A stretch of 64,000 bases of DNA from Caenorhabditis elegans (GCF_000002985.6 NC_003281.10:11284001-11348000), one strand, 5' to 3'; positions 42,817 through 57,800 are shown, counted from the stretch's first letter. Made by a program: numbers and translations. Notes: generated by a model from the sequence alone, not told the origin.

Positions 42817-45800
42817 TCACTTTTTGATGACCTGAACAACGTCCTCATCGATGAGCACATGGTCGCGGCCTACACGTTGCGGGTTGTGCTTTGCAGATGC
42901 TCCCCACACAAGAGCGCTGAAAAATTGGAGGAAGTTGTAGATTTTTGAACAATTTTTAGAAAATTTTCGGAGCTTTTCGCATGTTTTCTGTGCTGTGAAT
43001 TTGAAAAGCTTTTACAACAACATTTTTTTGACATTTTTGCGATTTTTTTGCGATTAAAATCTCATTTTTCGAAGTTTTTGCAATTTTTTGCATTTTTAAT
43101 TGTTCAAAAAATTGTTCATTAAAAGTGATTTTTGGCTTAATTTTTTAAAACATTCTCTGAAAATTTGTGCTTTCAGAAATTTTTCGTACCAGAAATATTT
43201 TTTTGCAAATTTTTTAGAGCTTTTAGGAATTTTCTGCAATTTTTAATTGTTTTTTTTTTCGGGAAAAATTGCGAATTTCTTTTTTTTTTTTTAATTTTGT
43301 GCAACAGAACGTCACAAAGTTTTTTAAAAGCGATTTTTCAGTTTTTTTTTTCCAGAAAATTCCAGATTTTGTTTCTGTAATTTTTCAGCAATGTTTTGAA
43401 AGTTTCCAGAATTTCAGAGTGACTTTCGTTGTTTTTAGTGGATTTACAATTTTTTTTTTGGAAATTTTATGTAAATTGAAAAGATTTTACAAAATCCTTT
43501 TTTTGTTACATTTTTGCAATTTTTTTTGCGATTTTACACATTGTTTTTTCGTTTTTTTTAAAGAAATTTTCAGAGAAACTTTGTGTTTTTTTTTTTCAAA
43601 TTTCAACAATTTTGAAAAAAAAAATCTTTTTCCGAATTTAAAAGAAAATTTCAGAGAATTTTTGAAATTTTCAGCAATTTTGGGGGCTTATCAGGTACTT
43701 CAGAAAATATCCGCAAGGTTGAAATTTTTTGTTGCATGTTTGGCATAATTTTTTTTTAAAAATTCAGACTTTTTTTTTGGATTTCTTAACAAAATTTCAA
43801 GTTTTCTGGAACTTTTCAGAATTCTGCGCAATTTCCGAATTTTCCCGTACCACTTGAAGTCCTTCTGTAGCGATTTGTGAATTTTCGTACACAAATCTTC
43901 GATGCTCTTGCGTTCGGCATTCAAAACAATCGGTTGCGAGTAGTCGGGCAGTTGTCCCTTCGGTTTTGTGTAGCTGAAAAATTTGAAAATTGAGGTGGAA
44001 AAAAAAAATTAATTGGGCAACTTTTTCAAATTTTTGACATTTCTAAGATATTTTGGAAAAATATCTGCAAGTTCAGAATTTTTTGAACAATTTTTTAAAA
44101 CCAAAAAAAGCTGATGCGCTTTTTGAAAATTTCAGCATTTTTTGGATGTTTTCGCTTAAATTTTTTATTTTCGGTTTTTTGGGAAAATAGTTTAAATTTT
44201 TTTTAAAATTTTACCATATTTTAACAAACATTTTTTAAACATTCCGTATTGAAATATATCGATTTTTAGGCTAAATAAAAATTTGATTTTACGGTTTTTA
44301 AAATCACACAGCATGTCGGAAGTTTTGAAATCAAACAATTTTTCAAAATTAATTTCGGAATTGTTTTTTCCAATTGTACGATTTTTAACACAAAAATCCA
44401 GATTGAATCTGAATTTTTGTGTTAAAAACCGTCGTAAAATTGGAAAAAAATTCCGCCGAAATTAATTTTAGAAAATCATTTTATTTTAAAAATCGAAAAA
44501 TTTTAATGATTTAAAACATTTTTAATTATTTTTTTTGAAATTTCCCGGATTCTCAAAATATTCAAAAAGCCCCTCACATGCGAATCAAGTTCAAGTACTC
44601 CCAAACTTTCTCCAACAAATCATCGAAATTCCACTTATGATGAGCGGAAATTGGTACGGTATGCGGGATACGGTAGATAATATCGAGCTCTTCAATCGAG
44701 ATCTGATCGATTTTATTGAGCACATAGATGCACGGAATATAGATTCGATTTCCCTCAATCACATCAATCAAATCCTCGGAAGTAGCGTCGTAGCGAAGTG
44801 TGATGTCTGCATTATGAATACGATATTCGGCAAGGATACTCTTGACAAGATCCAAATCAAGTTCAGATTGTGGAACGAGCATCGTCAAATTGATGCCTCC
44901 CTTCTCCTTCCGCTTATATCCAATATTTGGTGGCTGCTTGTTCAGACGGATACCGAATCCTTCCAACTCGTATTCGAGAAGCTTCTTGTGTTGTAGAGGC
45001 TTCATTACATCCAGAACCATCAGGATTAGTGAGCACGTACGGGCAACTGTGGAATATATTCATTATGATTTTTGAGAGAAATAGAATTAAATTTCGATTA
45101 GACGTTGCTAAATGCACTGCAACTTTTTTCGAACGAGGACCGAGAAAAAATGCGAAAAATCGGTGTTTGCACACAAAACACCGCATTTTACGATATTTTG
45201 TACTTGCTTTGTTTTCTTGTGTTTTTCACCGATTTTCCCGTGTTTTCTTATTAAAACTGATAAATAAATATTTTTGTTAATGCTAAAATAATTTCCAGAT
45301 GAAAAAATTGTGAATTCAGTCGGCAAGTAGCGGTAAAAGTGGTCAATGTAATATGATGGATTACGGGAATAAAAAACCCAAACTTTTTCCCAAACATGAT
45401 ACATATGCTGTTTAGATGCTAAAAGTACCTGATTATCATAACGAGACCGCTGAAAAAGTTTTGAGATTTTCAAAATTCAACTTTTTTTTGTGAAAAAGTC
45501 GAGATTTTGGCACAAAATGTTGAATTATGAAAATCTCAAAACTTTTTCAGCGGTCTCGTTATGAAAATCAGGTACTTTTAGCATCTAAACAGCATATGTA
45601 TCATGTTTGGGAAAAAGTTTGGGTTTTTTATTCCCGTAATCCATCATATTACATTGACCACTTTTACCGCTACTTGCCGACTGAATTCACAATTTTTTCA
45701 CTTGGAAATTGTTTTAGCATCTGCAAAAAATATTTATTTATTAGTTTTGATAAGAAAAAACGGAAAAAAGCTGTGAAAAACGAAAGAAAACACGCAGAAA

Positions 45801-48800
45801 ACAAAGCAAGATAAATGGCCGCTGAAATTTGTCGGGGACTCGGCCATGGCCTAGAAACCTTCTTGCCTCGTCCCTCGTTCGAAAAAAGTTGCAGTGAAAT
45901 GTGACTGAAATATTTTTTTTCTCGCAAAATCAAACGAAAATATTGCAAAAACATTAATTCAGTCATTTAAAAAATGTCTCAATATTCCAAATATAGCTGT
46001 TTAAAATTAGTTTTTCAGTTTTTTTTTCGCAAAATTGGAGGAAAAAATTATGTTTACCCATTTATGATGGTGTAGTCGAATTTGTTTTATTGCGGTATTA
46101 GACTCGGAATCGCCTGAAAACACCGAATTTCATAATGAAACTTCTTGAAAACTTCTTAAAAAAAAGTTATGACGGCTCAAAAAATGGCCTAGAATTAAAT
46201 AGTTAAAATTTGAAATTCGGCTTGTCAAGCGGCTGGAAACTCACTTTTTTGAAATCACCGTCAAATTTTGAGTATACAATGTAATTATCTTGCGTTTTCA
46301 ACTTTGTTTAGGTATTTTAAAGTCGATGAAAGGCGAGATTTTCAAATTTTGAAACAAAATCTCGCCGTCCATCGACTTTAAAATACCTAAATGAAGTTGA
46401 AAACGCAAGATAATTAAATTGTATACTCAAAATTTGACGGTAATTTCAAAAAAGTGAGTTTTCAGCCGCTTGACAAGCCGAATTTCAAATTTTAACTATT
46501 CAATTTTAGGTCATTTTTTGAGGCGTCATAACTTTTTTTTTTGAGAAGATTTCAAGAAGTTTCATTGAAATTCGGTGTTTTCAGACAATTTTGAGTCTAA
46601 TAAAGCAATAAAACAAATTCGACTATTATTTTTTTTAATTTTGAACCAAAAATAAAAAAAACAAAGTTTTATTAAAATTTTTGTATTAAAAATAAACGTT
46701 TTCCAGTATTTTTTTTCCGTATTTTCTTTATTTTTTCAACAATTCATCAAACATTTGTAGAAGTGATCCAAATAGTTTCAATTCCTTACCAGCAATAACT
46801 TGCTTTCCACGTCCTTTTCCGTCTTTGGCTCCTTCGATAATTCCAGGTAAATCGAGCAGTTGAATTTTGGCTCCCTGAAAAATATCAAAAATTAAGAGCA
46901 ATAATTATTAAATCCAAAAAAAAAAATTTCAAAATTGGGTAATAATTCGAATTAATTAGATTTTATGATAGATTAAAAACAACAAAAAAGCCGAACCTTG
47001 TACCTAATAACTCCGGGTACGGTGGTAAGTGTGGTGAATTCATAGGCAGCAACTTCCGAGAAGACTCCAGCCAAATTGCATAGCAACGTGGATTTTCCGA
47101 CAGATGGGAATCCTGGAAATGGAAATGATAATTTTTTTTTTGCAAATACTTTTTAGGAACGATTATAGCCGAAATTGAAGTTGGTCATTGATACTTCGTT
47201 CTATATGCTTTTTAGAAAGTTGTAGAAGTTCACAGATTTTTCTGGAAAATTCTAAAACTTTCCAGGTTGTTCTAAAAAGTTTTTTTTCAAAGCAGATTTC
47301 AATTATCACCAAAAAAAAAAAATTTTCCCAGAAAATCCGATTTTTTTTTTCAAAAAACTCAATTTTTCCTGAACTACAGTACTTCTACAGTACTCCTACA
47401 GTACCTCTACAGTACTACTTCAGTGCCCCGACCATATTCCCCCACTAACCTCAAACCATTAACTCTTCAAAAGACAAAAACTCAATTTTTTTTCTAAACT
47501 ACAGTACTCCTACAGTACCCCTACAGTATTACTACAGTACACCGACCATATACCCCCAATAATCTAAGAATTAGGAGCTCTGAAAGTTGCCAATTTCTGA
47601 ATAATCTGCACTTTTCAATTTGCCGACATTTGGCGCAATTACTAAACTTGCCAATTTGCAAAAAAATTGCCAATTTAGGAAAATGTACAAAATTTACTCG
47701 ATTTTTGTGCATTTTTCCATTTGTTTTAAGCTTTTAAAGCAGTTATAGCTCTCAAACACATATGTGTGCTCTTTAATTTCCTTCGTTATTCTTTTTTCTT
47801 CATATGATTTCTATCTTTTCTCTTTCCAAAGCCTTCTCGTAAAATCATCATTTTTATGTGTAGAATTTTGCGTAAAAAATGAGCCCATTTCTCCTCATGC
47901 TCAGCGCTCGGTTGTAAGAAATCCATAAAATTTGGGGGAAAAACGCCCAAATTGCTTTTGGTTTTGTGCTCCTCCGAGGATTTTATTTACTTTTCCATAC
48001 CCACTGACAGGTTTGCTCATCAAGTTGGCTCTCACAAACTTGGGGCGAAAATAAACAGATTTGGTTAAAGCGACCGGACATTTGATGTCAATTTGCATGA
48101 CAACTCTCGGCGCGCGCACGGGCTCATTTCCGCTTTTATATCGCTCCGTCCCTTTGCTTTTCGCTTTTCTGATTCCAGATTTGAGTCATAGTCATTCGTG
48201 ATTCCGTGAGTTGTCGGAATTTGACAAAATAAGGAGCTTCTCCAACACTGACCCGTAAGATGTCGGATGCTCAGATTTTTTGGCAAAAACTAGCTTTTTT
48301 GGCTTTTTCCAGTTTCTTTGAGATTTTTGTCAGAATTTCCTTCATTTCGCTTCGATTCGCTTCTCCAATTCACCGAAAAGTTTCAAATTTTTAGTTCAAA
48401 AAAAATTGTGAACTCATGCGGAATGGGAATGCAAAAAGTATGTTTTTTTCTCAAAAAGCTGAAGAAAAAAGATGAAAACTTCTTGGCTTTCCCTATTTTT
48501 TGCGCAGAAATTCGTCATTTCCTGAGGATTTTGCTCGCGCGCGAACATTTCCATCATTTCTCGGTTGACGAATGACTGACAGTGTCGGCGTCGTTCTTTC
48601 ATTTCGGTGTGTGTGTGTGTGTGTGTGTGTGCTCGCGGAGCCAGCCACAAATTTTAAGACAAAAATCCGCAAAATCTTCGATTTTTGCATTTTCATCGAA
48701 AACAGAGACTTAGCGACTTCCGGAATCGAATTAGAAAAACAAGATAATTTCCGCCGGGTTTTCAGCTTCTGGTGAAACCGATTACCGAATTAATGTAGGT

Positions 48801-51800
48801 TAAAGCTTGCAAAAAAGCTCTGGATTTTTCTTCTTTATCGAAAAACTTTAGATTTTTTTTTTCGAAAAATGAATAACTTATTCGATTTTTCGACTAAAAA
48901 CCGAAAAAATCCAAGAAATGCATGCGGGTCGGAAACTGGAAAAATTGCACATGGGCTCCTCGAGCTTCATCATTCATAACCACGTCATAAATTGATTTGG
49001 GAGCTATTGAAATTGAACTTTTTTTCTCGATAAAAACTGAAACATCGGAGCACTTTCGCCATGAACCTAATCTCCTCTTCCCACGATGATCTCTTCTTCA
49101 GCTTCTTCTTCTCATCTATTATCTCTTTGGATTAGAGATGACTGCTCTTTCCTTCATTCTTCCAAAAAGGAGAAATGTCTATTCCGTCGTCGTTGCCAAA
49201 CAATAATTGTGCCATTCTCTTCTCCTTTTTGTGGCTCATTCTATTATATATATGCTGTGTGTGTGTGTGTGTGTGTGTGGAGCTCTGCGGCTACTATTGC
49301 TGGCTGGCCGGTTAATAATTTGATTTACGTGTTTTTTGTTCAAATTGAAATGCCATAGCCGTGTGTTATTTCGAATTACGGCTCTTTTGCCGGAATTTTT
49401 CCGGAAATACCGTACTTTAGTCGACTTTTTGTGTTAGTATCGATGCACAATTCTAAATTTTTGAATTTTTCTGAAATTCAGTTCGATTTTCCAGTTATTT
49501 TCGATGGTTTTGCTCAGATTCTGAGCTGAGCCAGTTTCTTAACGAACAATTCAGAGAAATTGAATTTTTCGGAATCATCTCGATTTGTTCGAAAAAAATC
49601 CAATTTTTTCTGAAATTTAAAATTCAGATAGATCTGAGCCGGATTTTTGGTCAATTTTCAGTGTTTTCTCTCGAAAAATATCGGAAATTGTGCTCTTTTC
49701 CGGTGAAAATTCAACATTTTTCAGAATTTGAATATCCGACAATCACGATTCGTCAGATTTTCTCAGATTGTGAATAACTTTCCAAAAATTGAATTTCTAG
49801 AAAATTTCGGTATTATTTTTCGAAAAATGTAGAAAATTTGAATTTTTCTGGCGGCAAAAGTTCACTATCCGTTACATTTGCCCAGGTTCTGATTAGGGCT
49901 TCTACGGTAGGCAGGGGCGGTTTCAGGGCCTGCCTGAAGCCTGACCGCCTCATGCCGGCCTTTTACCTATTTTCTGCTTTTTGACGAGGATTTACGTATA
50001 CACGTGGTGTTAGAGTGTCTCATTTTGGCTTGAATTACGTTGATCTACAAAAAATGCGGGTGAAGAGACGCAGAGTTCTCAACTGATTTCGCATGATTAA
50101 GAACGTGCTGACGCCACATTTTTTGGGCAAAAAATTCCCGCATTTTTTGTAGATCAAACTGTAATGGCCTGGTACCACGTGCGTATACATAAGGCGTGAG
50201 GCGGGCAGAGGTCACCTTCAGGCCAGGCAGGCAGGCGTTTTTACGCCTACATGGAAGCCTTGCCTTTCTGATCAAATAAACAGCAGTTTTAAGTGATTTC
50301 CTCGAAATCTGCACCAATTTTTGGCGAATAACTCGAAAAAACCGCAATAATCTGCCCAACTTGATCTCTCAAAATCATCATCTCACACTTTTTCGAGTTT
50401 TTTTTTTCACTCTTTTTTTGTGTGTCACGGAGCCGCAAGTAGAAGACGTGAGTTTCAGAGAAGCAGAGCCCGACTTCTTCTTCTTCTTCTCCTCAACCGC
50501 CCATTTCCTTGTCACTCTGCGTCTTCTCGAGAGAGCGTGAGAGTTGAGAGAAGCTATGTATCCTCCAAACTCCCAGCGGGGGGTCCTTGCTCTCCGCAAA
50601 AAAAAAAGAGGAAAAAAAAGAAGAAGAGAAGCAGCTCTGTCTCTACATTCTCTCCTTTTCCTCCTCCTCCCCTCTATACTTATACTCGAAGCCAAACCCC
50701 AGAAGAGCTCGTCTGTTCTCTCTTAAATTGTCTGGAAAACCACAAATGACACCTCCTCTGGTACCGTAATACTACATTCTCCTCTCTCTCTGCATATTGA
50801 TTTTTGGGCCAATTTTTCCTCATAAAATGTCATCCAACAGGAAAAAAGGGAATGGAGGTACTCGGAGCAGCAGCCACAACAACAGTAGAAGCATGATGCT
50901 CTCCTTGTTTATGCTTCTCGCACATCTGGATCCAGCAATCGCTGGCTCCGACAGGTAGGCTTTTTTTTGGCTCAAAATGTGCTGAATTTTCAAGAATTTC
51001 GGCTCAAAAAATCTCGAATACTCTAGAATTTCGGAATTTTTCGGCGATAATTCAAGTTTCAGTCAACTTTTTTTTCCAGCAGAAATCGAAATCCCGGTGT
51101 TTTCGTCAGTTTTTCGGGGAAAAAAAACAGTCGCCCAGCTCGAGCTTTCTGTCACTTTCTTTCTGTCACGTGGTGTCAAAATGTCCCATTTCGTTGTGAT
51201 CTACAAAAAATGTGGGAATTTAGATGCAGACTTCTCAACTGATTTCGCATGGTTAAGAACGTGCTGACGTCAATTTTTTTTGGGAAAAAATTCCCGCATT
51301 TTTTGAAGATCAAACCGCGATGGGACAGCCTGACAACACGTGGTCCGTCTGAATTTCTGAAATGAGAAAAATTGAAAATTCGAAGACTTTCAATAGAAAT
51401 ACAACCATTTCTATTTGAACCTTCCAAATTCTTCCAGGAGATCGTACCACCCAAACCCGGACGCCGAACCATACGGAATCGTTCAACCAGCCTATCCATA
51501 CGATCCACATCCGCTTTCCGTCCCCGAATCGCTGGTCCAATCGCCTCGCGCGATCCTATGCAACAATCAGACCGAGTACGAGTGCGTCTGCATGCGGCCC
51601 TACTCGTCACCGCATTCGCCCGTTCGGCCGACACCTGCCGCTCCGGATTGCAGTGTGTTCATCAAGGTATAAACTCTTTTTAGTTGAGCAAAAAACAACA
51701 ACCGCGGGGCCACCGAAAACACAATTGTTCTTGTCTGATGGAAGAGAGAGAGTTTTCCTAGTTTCCCCCAAGGGAGCCAAGTTATCATTTTTTTGGGTTT

Positions 51801-54800
51801 CTTTTCTCGGAAAACTTGGTGGAATTTGGAAAAATCCCATATTTTTGGGATATTCATTACCGAGGATCTTTATGATTCTTCCAGCTGCATCTAGCTTCTT
51901 TCTAGTCGCAGAAGCTTCCAGCTACTTCTAGTTGTTAAAGTGCGGATTTATAGAAAATCGCCAACGTCTCTTTTTTTGGTCTTTAATTTCCACATCCAGT
52001 TAGAGCTTCAAAGTTTCCAAAAGTTTCTAGGTTAATCCAGAATACTTCCTCATCCCATTAAAACTGCTCTTTGCCCTGAGCTCTTCAATAGAGAGCCCCT
52101 GCACTCCCAACACCAAACAAAAACGAGCCCCTCGTTTTGGTGGTGCCATTGGGAGTGGCGTGAAGAAGGAAGAAGAAGGAAGAAGGCGTCAGCTTCAATG
52201 TGAAGCTGTGAAAAAAAGATGGAGAAGGCCAAAAACGAAGTCTCTCACTCTCTCTCTCTATTCACATGTGTGTGCGCACACATACATAAATACACACAAA
52301 AAAAAACCGCCGACGCCGACAACTTTTGCAACGACGAGCTCCGCGCGCCGGCGTAGGCGCCACGAAGACTAAAGCCGCCACCCGCCGTCGTTGGAGGAGC
52401 GGGGGGAAACTGACGATTTGCAAAATAGGAAAGACTGCAGTGAGAGCAATAGGAAAAAAAAACAAAAAACCGAACCTCGGAATGAGAAATCGTAAAATGG
52501 AATTCTTTTCAGACTGCAATTTTCTAGTTTTCGAGGGTTTTAGAAGGATTACAGTGGAAACAGATTGCCAAAATTAAAGGATAGCAGTTTTTTTTTGGTT
52601 TTAGTCAAATTCAAAGCCTACAAATTTCTCAAAACTGGAAAAATCGCAGTAGTGATAGGACATGGTGCATCCTAATAGCCAAAATTTCAGTTCCGGGTTT
52701 CGGCGTTTTCTAGTTTGTTCGAAATGTTCCCTTTTTTTGGTAGGACATGGTGCATCATGAATTGCCAGATTACCGATTTTTAGCTTTGAAGCTCGAATTC
52801 GATGCTTTTCTGACCAAAAATGCCAGTTTCTTACAACTTTTGCTACTCAACGTTTCTATTTTTGGTAGCACATGGTGCATCCTGACCCGATGGTTCGATT
52901 TTTCGATTTTCAAGTTCCAAATTTAGGGAATACCGATTTTGGCTTTTCCTCGTTGCCGATAAAGCCGGATTTCCACAACTTTTACTACTCAAAAATCGGA
53001 TTTTTCCGTTTTTCTGTAGGGCATGGTGCATGCATCCTAATTGGCAGACTACAGATTTTCTGATTTCTCAGCTTTCAAGGCTGGTTTTCAGACTCTGGGC
53101 TTTTCACAAATTTTCAGTAAAATTTGGTTATATGGGAGCATTCAAGCTTTCAATTTCGGCCTTTTTGCTCGAAAACTTAATAATTCGTCGGGATGAGATT
53201 CGGCTCTTCTGTGCACTACTTCTAAAAAGAAAACCGCATTTTTCGATAAGTAGCCTCATTTTCCGTCAGTTTTCCTGCTCCAAAAACTCTTTTTCTCGGA
53301 TTTTCCACTCCGGGGGGGGAGAGCATGGAAACCCGAGTAGTTGTCAGTCGGGTGAGGCGGATTAGGTTTCAGGGTCACAAGAGAGAGAGAGAGAGAGATA
53401 GAGAGATCTAAAAATCCGAAAAATCAACAACTTTCAGACCGATGATCTACCGGTGGTGGATATGCGAATGCGACAGGTGAACACCGAGGCGAAACTCTAC
53501 ACCGGCGACAGTTATGAGGTAACTGATTACACCAGAAATAGTCTTAAATCACGTGGTGTCAGGCTGTCCCATGTCGGTTTGATCTACGTAGATCTACGAG
53601 AATCGCGGAAATTTATACACAGACATCTCAACTGATTTCACATGGTTAGGAACGTGCTTACGTCACATTTCTTTGGGAAAAAATTCCGCATTTTTTGTAG
53701 ATCAAACGGTTATGGGACAGGCTGACACCATAACGAAAAACGTAAATTGCGGAAGAATTCTGTCCAAAATGCGAACTACACCCGCCAAGCAGCGATTCGC
53801 TCCGCCCACTTCATCTGATTGGTTCAAAAGTAGGCGGGGCGAATCGCTGATTGGTCGGTGATCTCTCAGAGGGAATATAGCCTTGGAAATTGGTCGCGAC
53901 AACTTTTAAATAGATAAGCTCAAAAACGAGATTCAGGAGTACTTCAAGCGACGGATCTCGACTATAGTCTCCCATTACTGTCAGCACAATGCGAATGAGT
54001 GCCCGGGTGTTACTCTACGCATGAGTCATGTGAGTCAGGTATTGCACGTTTTTTTCTTCTTCTTTCCTTTTCTATCGCAAGTAGCCAAAGCTTTTCATCT
54101 AGAAAAAGCCTTAAAATTGCTGAAATTGGCTGAGCAACGTCACGCACGATTATATTCGATTGATTTGCAAAAAATCAACCATTTAACCCACGTATTCGTC
54201 GTCGTGATCACTTTTTACCAAAATGCTCGGTTCTCTTGATTTTCTCTGATTAATTATATTATGTTTTATGCATTGTGGGGTTTTCCACAACAAAATCCAC
54301 CAAATTTTTGAAGGAAATGCTCCAAAAATTGAGCGATGAAGAGGCCGACGAGCTTGATCTAGACAGATCGGTCGTGTATGCCGAGCGTGACGAGTCGGAC
54401 CCACTTTTCACAAAGGTGTGCATCATTCTTTGCGAATAAGCAGCGGTGGGCGGCAATCGCCGTTCGGCAAATTTTTTTGGCGACAAATTTGACAAATCGA
54501 CGAATTGCCGGTTTTCTGATTTGCCGGAAATTTTCAATTCTGACAATTTGCCGATTTGCCGGAAATTTTCAATTTCGGGAACTTGCCGATTTGCCGGAAA
54601 TTTTCAATTCCGACGATTTGTTGATTTGCCGGAATTTGAATTCCGGCAATTTGTCGATTTGCCGGAAACTTTCAATTCTGGCAATTTGCAGATTTGCCGG
54701 AAACTTTCAATACCGGCAATTTGTCGATTTTCCGGAAATTTTCAATTTCGGGAATTTGCCGGAAATTTTCCATTTCGGGAATTTGTCGATTTGCCGGAAA

Positions 54801-57800
54801 TGTTCAACTCCGGCAATTTGTCGATTTGTCAAAAAGTTTCAACTCCGGCAATTTGCCGATTTGCCGAAAAAAATCGTTTGCCGCCCACCTTTGCGAATAA
54901 CGGCTTTACTTCTACACCTAGGATCCTTTCTTTCGGCTTTTCTGACAGCACTTTTTTGCAGGAAAATGTTGTGATTCTTCGTATGGACCATTTGAAGGGT
55001 AATCTCACCAGATTACTCTTCGTTTTGACGAAAAACGATAGGAATAATGGAGTGGTGAATGAGGATACGATTATTGATCCGATTAAGGTAAATCATCTCA
55101 GCTTTCTTTTTGCTAATAATCCACAATTTCCAGATCAAATACATCATTGCCAGTCAAGTGGGACCACTTTCTCGCGTGCTCGGAGGCATCAAAATCGACA
55201 GTGTCCGCACGGCGAAGATGAAGCGGAACTACGCAGTGCCAGCGGCTGGCGCTCTGAGCTACATTACTCCAGAGCAACGGCTGGACAATCAGAAGAGCAA
55301 TAAGACGTTGATCACCATCGTCTGTGCGATTGCCACCTTTTTCGCTGCCACCTACTGCATCGCATTGATTCAATGCTTCCGGTGGGTGAGACGGAAGAGT
55401 AAAGCTAAGCGAGAAGCTAAGCTGGCAGAGACGAGCCATGTCGCTTCAGTTGATGCGAAGAATTATGGAACTTGTGAGAGCCAGAAGCGGAAGCCATCGA
55501 GGAATGGGCACATGGTGCACGCCGAAGAGACAATCCCACTGACCTATGGCCAGATTGATGAGATTCCAGACGTGAGTTTATTCGTTTTAAAGGGCGTGTT
55601 CAAATTGAACGAAATTCGAATTGAAACTTTTCAAAATTCGTTTGATAAAACCAAGCTATTTTTAGCTAAATTTAAAAAAAGTCTTCTTACGAAATTCGTT
55701 TAAAGGACAACTCGCAGTCTCTTCCGCAGAGACAAATGCGAAATTGGTTCAAGTGCGACGCTTCCCAGCTTCCACGAGAGCCAACGTATCCGACAAACTT
55801 TGTGGACTCATATCAGCACCAGCCAGCGGCTACAACTACAACGCCGAAGCCGACGGATGACTTGAAAGGATCGAAGGAAGAGTCGCCGGTGAGTTTTCAA
55901 CAAATCAAGTAGCTATTTATTGATTATCTCTAATATCTTTGTAGATTCTCACAAAGCGAACTGAGAACAATGGGAATCTACACAAAAACGTGTCACCAGT
56001 CCTTTCATCTCAAGCCACCACCAGCTCCGAAGCGATATTCCCACCGTCGAAGGATTTCTCCGACTATGTCGAGGATCAATATCACAAGAGCAGAGCCTCA
56101 TCGAGTAGTCCGACGGACGAGATTCCAAAGTCTCCAATCGAAGATCCATGGGATGACGCATCGGGTAAATATGCTCCGCCGATGGTCCTACTGCAGTCCG
56201 ACACTCCGGATCTACCGCTGGTGATGCAAAATCACACAGGGAAGCGGTATGAGGAAGACGAAGTGGATACGGATTTGAAAGGACTGCGGAGTGGTGGAAG
56301 TCCAGTATTTGCAAGGCCAAGGTCTCGGAGAGGAAGTCGAATTGATGAGATGGAGGGGCAGTTAGATATTCCAGAGTTGAAGCCGTTGAGGTAATTTTAG
56401 ATCCGGATAATTCGTAACATTCTCCCGATATTCATCAATATTTCTAAGAAAAAATTCCCAAAAATTCAGATCCGACGACCCTCTGGCCGAACCACTCGAC
56501 GCGCCGGTTCCGATCAACAGCATCAAAGGATCCGTCGACGAGGAGGATCGGTGGTCTTCGAGTGAGGAAGGCGAAGTCGACGTTTACTATAAAATGAGCG
56601 ACGATGAGGATGTGACGCGGGAGGAGTTGGACTGGAAGAAGGCGATGGCGAAGGCCGAGCTGGTGAAGGAGGCCGAGTCGCAAGGAAGGATGCTTCCAGG
56701 GTCGGAGGATCAGCAGGATCTCAAGGATTTGAACAAGAAACGAACAGAGACACCTCCATCCTCTCCGATTCAGAATCATATTCAGAATCACTTGAATCAC
56801 AACACCGAGTCTGATTCGGAAGGTGAGATTTTTTGAGATTTCAAGTTTTTTTTTTGAAAAATCTAACTTCTAAACAGTGTTCTTTTCTTCTTCTTTTGGG
56901 ATTTCTCTCTCTCTCTCTCTATTCCTTAATCACTTTCAGAAGAGGAAGAGCCCGCCAGGGTACAGGATGACGGAAAAGACGCCGAAATCGCCGAAAAAGA
57001 TGACGATTTCGTGTACGAACGTCTCCGAGAGGAACTTTCTCCCCAGCCTCCGATTGTCGTGGATTTAGACACTGACTTAGATTTTGTGCCGATGAAGGTA
57101 ACACCATTTTTTGTCACATAAATTTACTAACTTTCCGATTCTTGTGCCTGATGTGCTTTCTAACAGTTCACCAATGTTTTCCGCACAGCTTGAAAATTCT
57201 CTAGAAAAACCGATTTTCTAGCTCAAAACTGTGTAATCTTGAATTTACTGAGAAACTGCAAATTTCCCTTAGAAAAATGGAGTTTTTTTAAGACAGAAAT
57301 TCTGGAAATTCAGTTTGACCTCTCGATTTTCAGCCAAAAATCTATGTTTTCAGCTAAAAACATCAATTTTACGCCAAAAAATCTGAATCTTCAGTTGAAA
57401 TATTGAAATTTCAGCAAAAAAACTTTGGGATGAAAATGATGAACTTGGAGCCAAAATCTGTTATTTCGAACTCCAAGTCTCAATTTCCAGCAAGAGTGGG
57501 AGAAATGAGCTGTATGGGATTTATGTATTAGAGGAAAAGTTTTACATTTTCAGCCAAAAATCCCCATAATTTCATCCAGAAAACCCATAATTTTTTACCG
57601 GAAACCTCAATTTTCCAGCTAAAAATCCCCCATTTTTCCGCCAAAAACCTCCAATTTTAGGCCAAAAAAATCCTCAATTTTCCAGCTAAAACCTCCAAAT
57701 TTTCCAGTCAAAAACCTCCAATTTTTTCGCCCCAAAAACCTCAATTTTCCACCCAAAACTTCCAATTTTTGCAGTCACTACCACCACCGCCACCAGGAAT

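Larger units (their letters stand above)
47546..50826. other. DRG1 intron 3, upstream region of the nested gene
   Basis: About 3.3 kb without a coding exon I can support. 47700-49400 is less AT-rich than typical introns here, with GCGCGCGC-like and CGGCGCGCGCACGGGC patches near 48110. There are two (GT)n tracts (48607-48630, 49256-49279), a MITE (50001-50181) and CT-rich sequence at 50480-50800. It probably contains the promoter and any 5' UTR exons of the gene that starts at 50827. Confidence 0.5.

Noticed and set aside
43165..43748. 159-codon frame rich in Phe, Leu and Ile
   Set aside because: It is poly-T intron sequence of the DRG1 gene between exons at 42916 and 43851, with no domain and low-complexity residues.
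50378..50769. Overlapping frames in the CT-rich stretch before the nested gene
   Set aside because: CT/GA-rich low-complexity sequence, open on both strands. Better read as promoter or 5' UTR.
54446..55303. 285-codon plus-strand frame overlapping exons of the nested gene
   Set aside because: Its first half is the array element at 54445-54889, and its second half reads real exons in the wrong frame.
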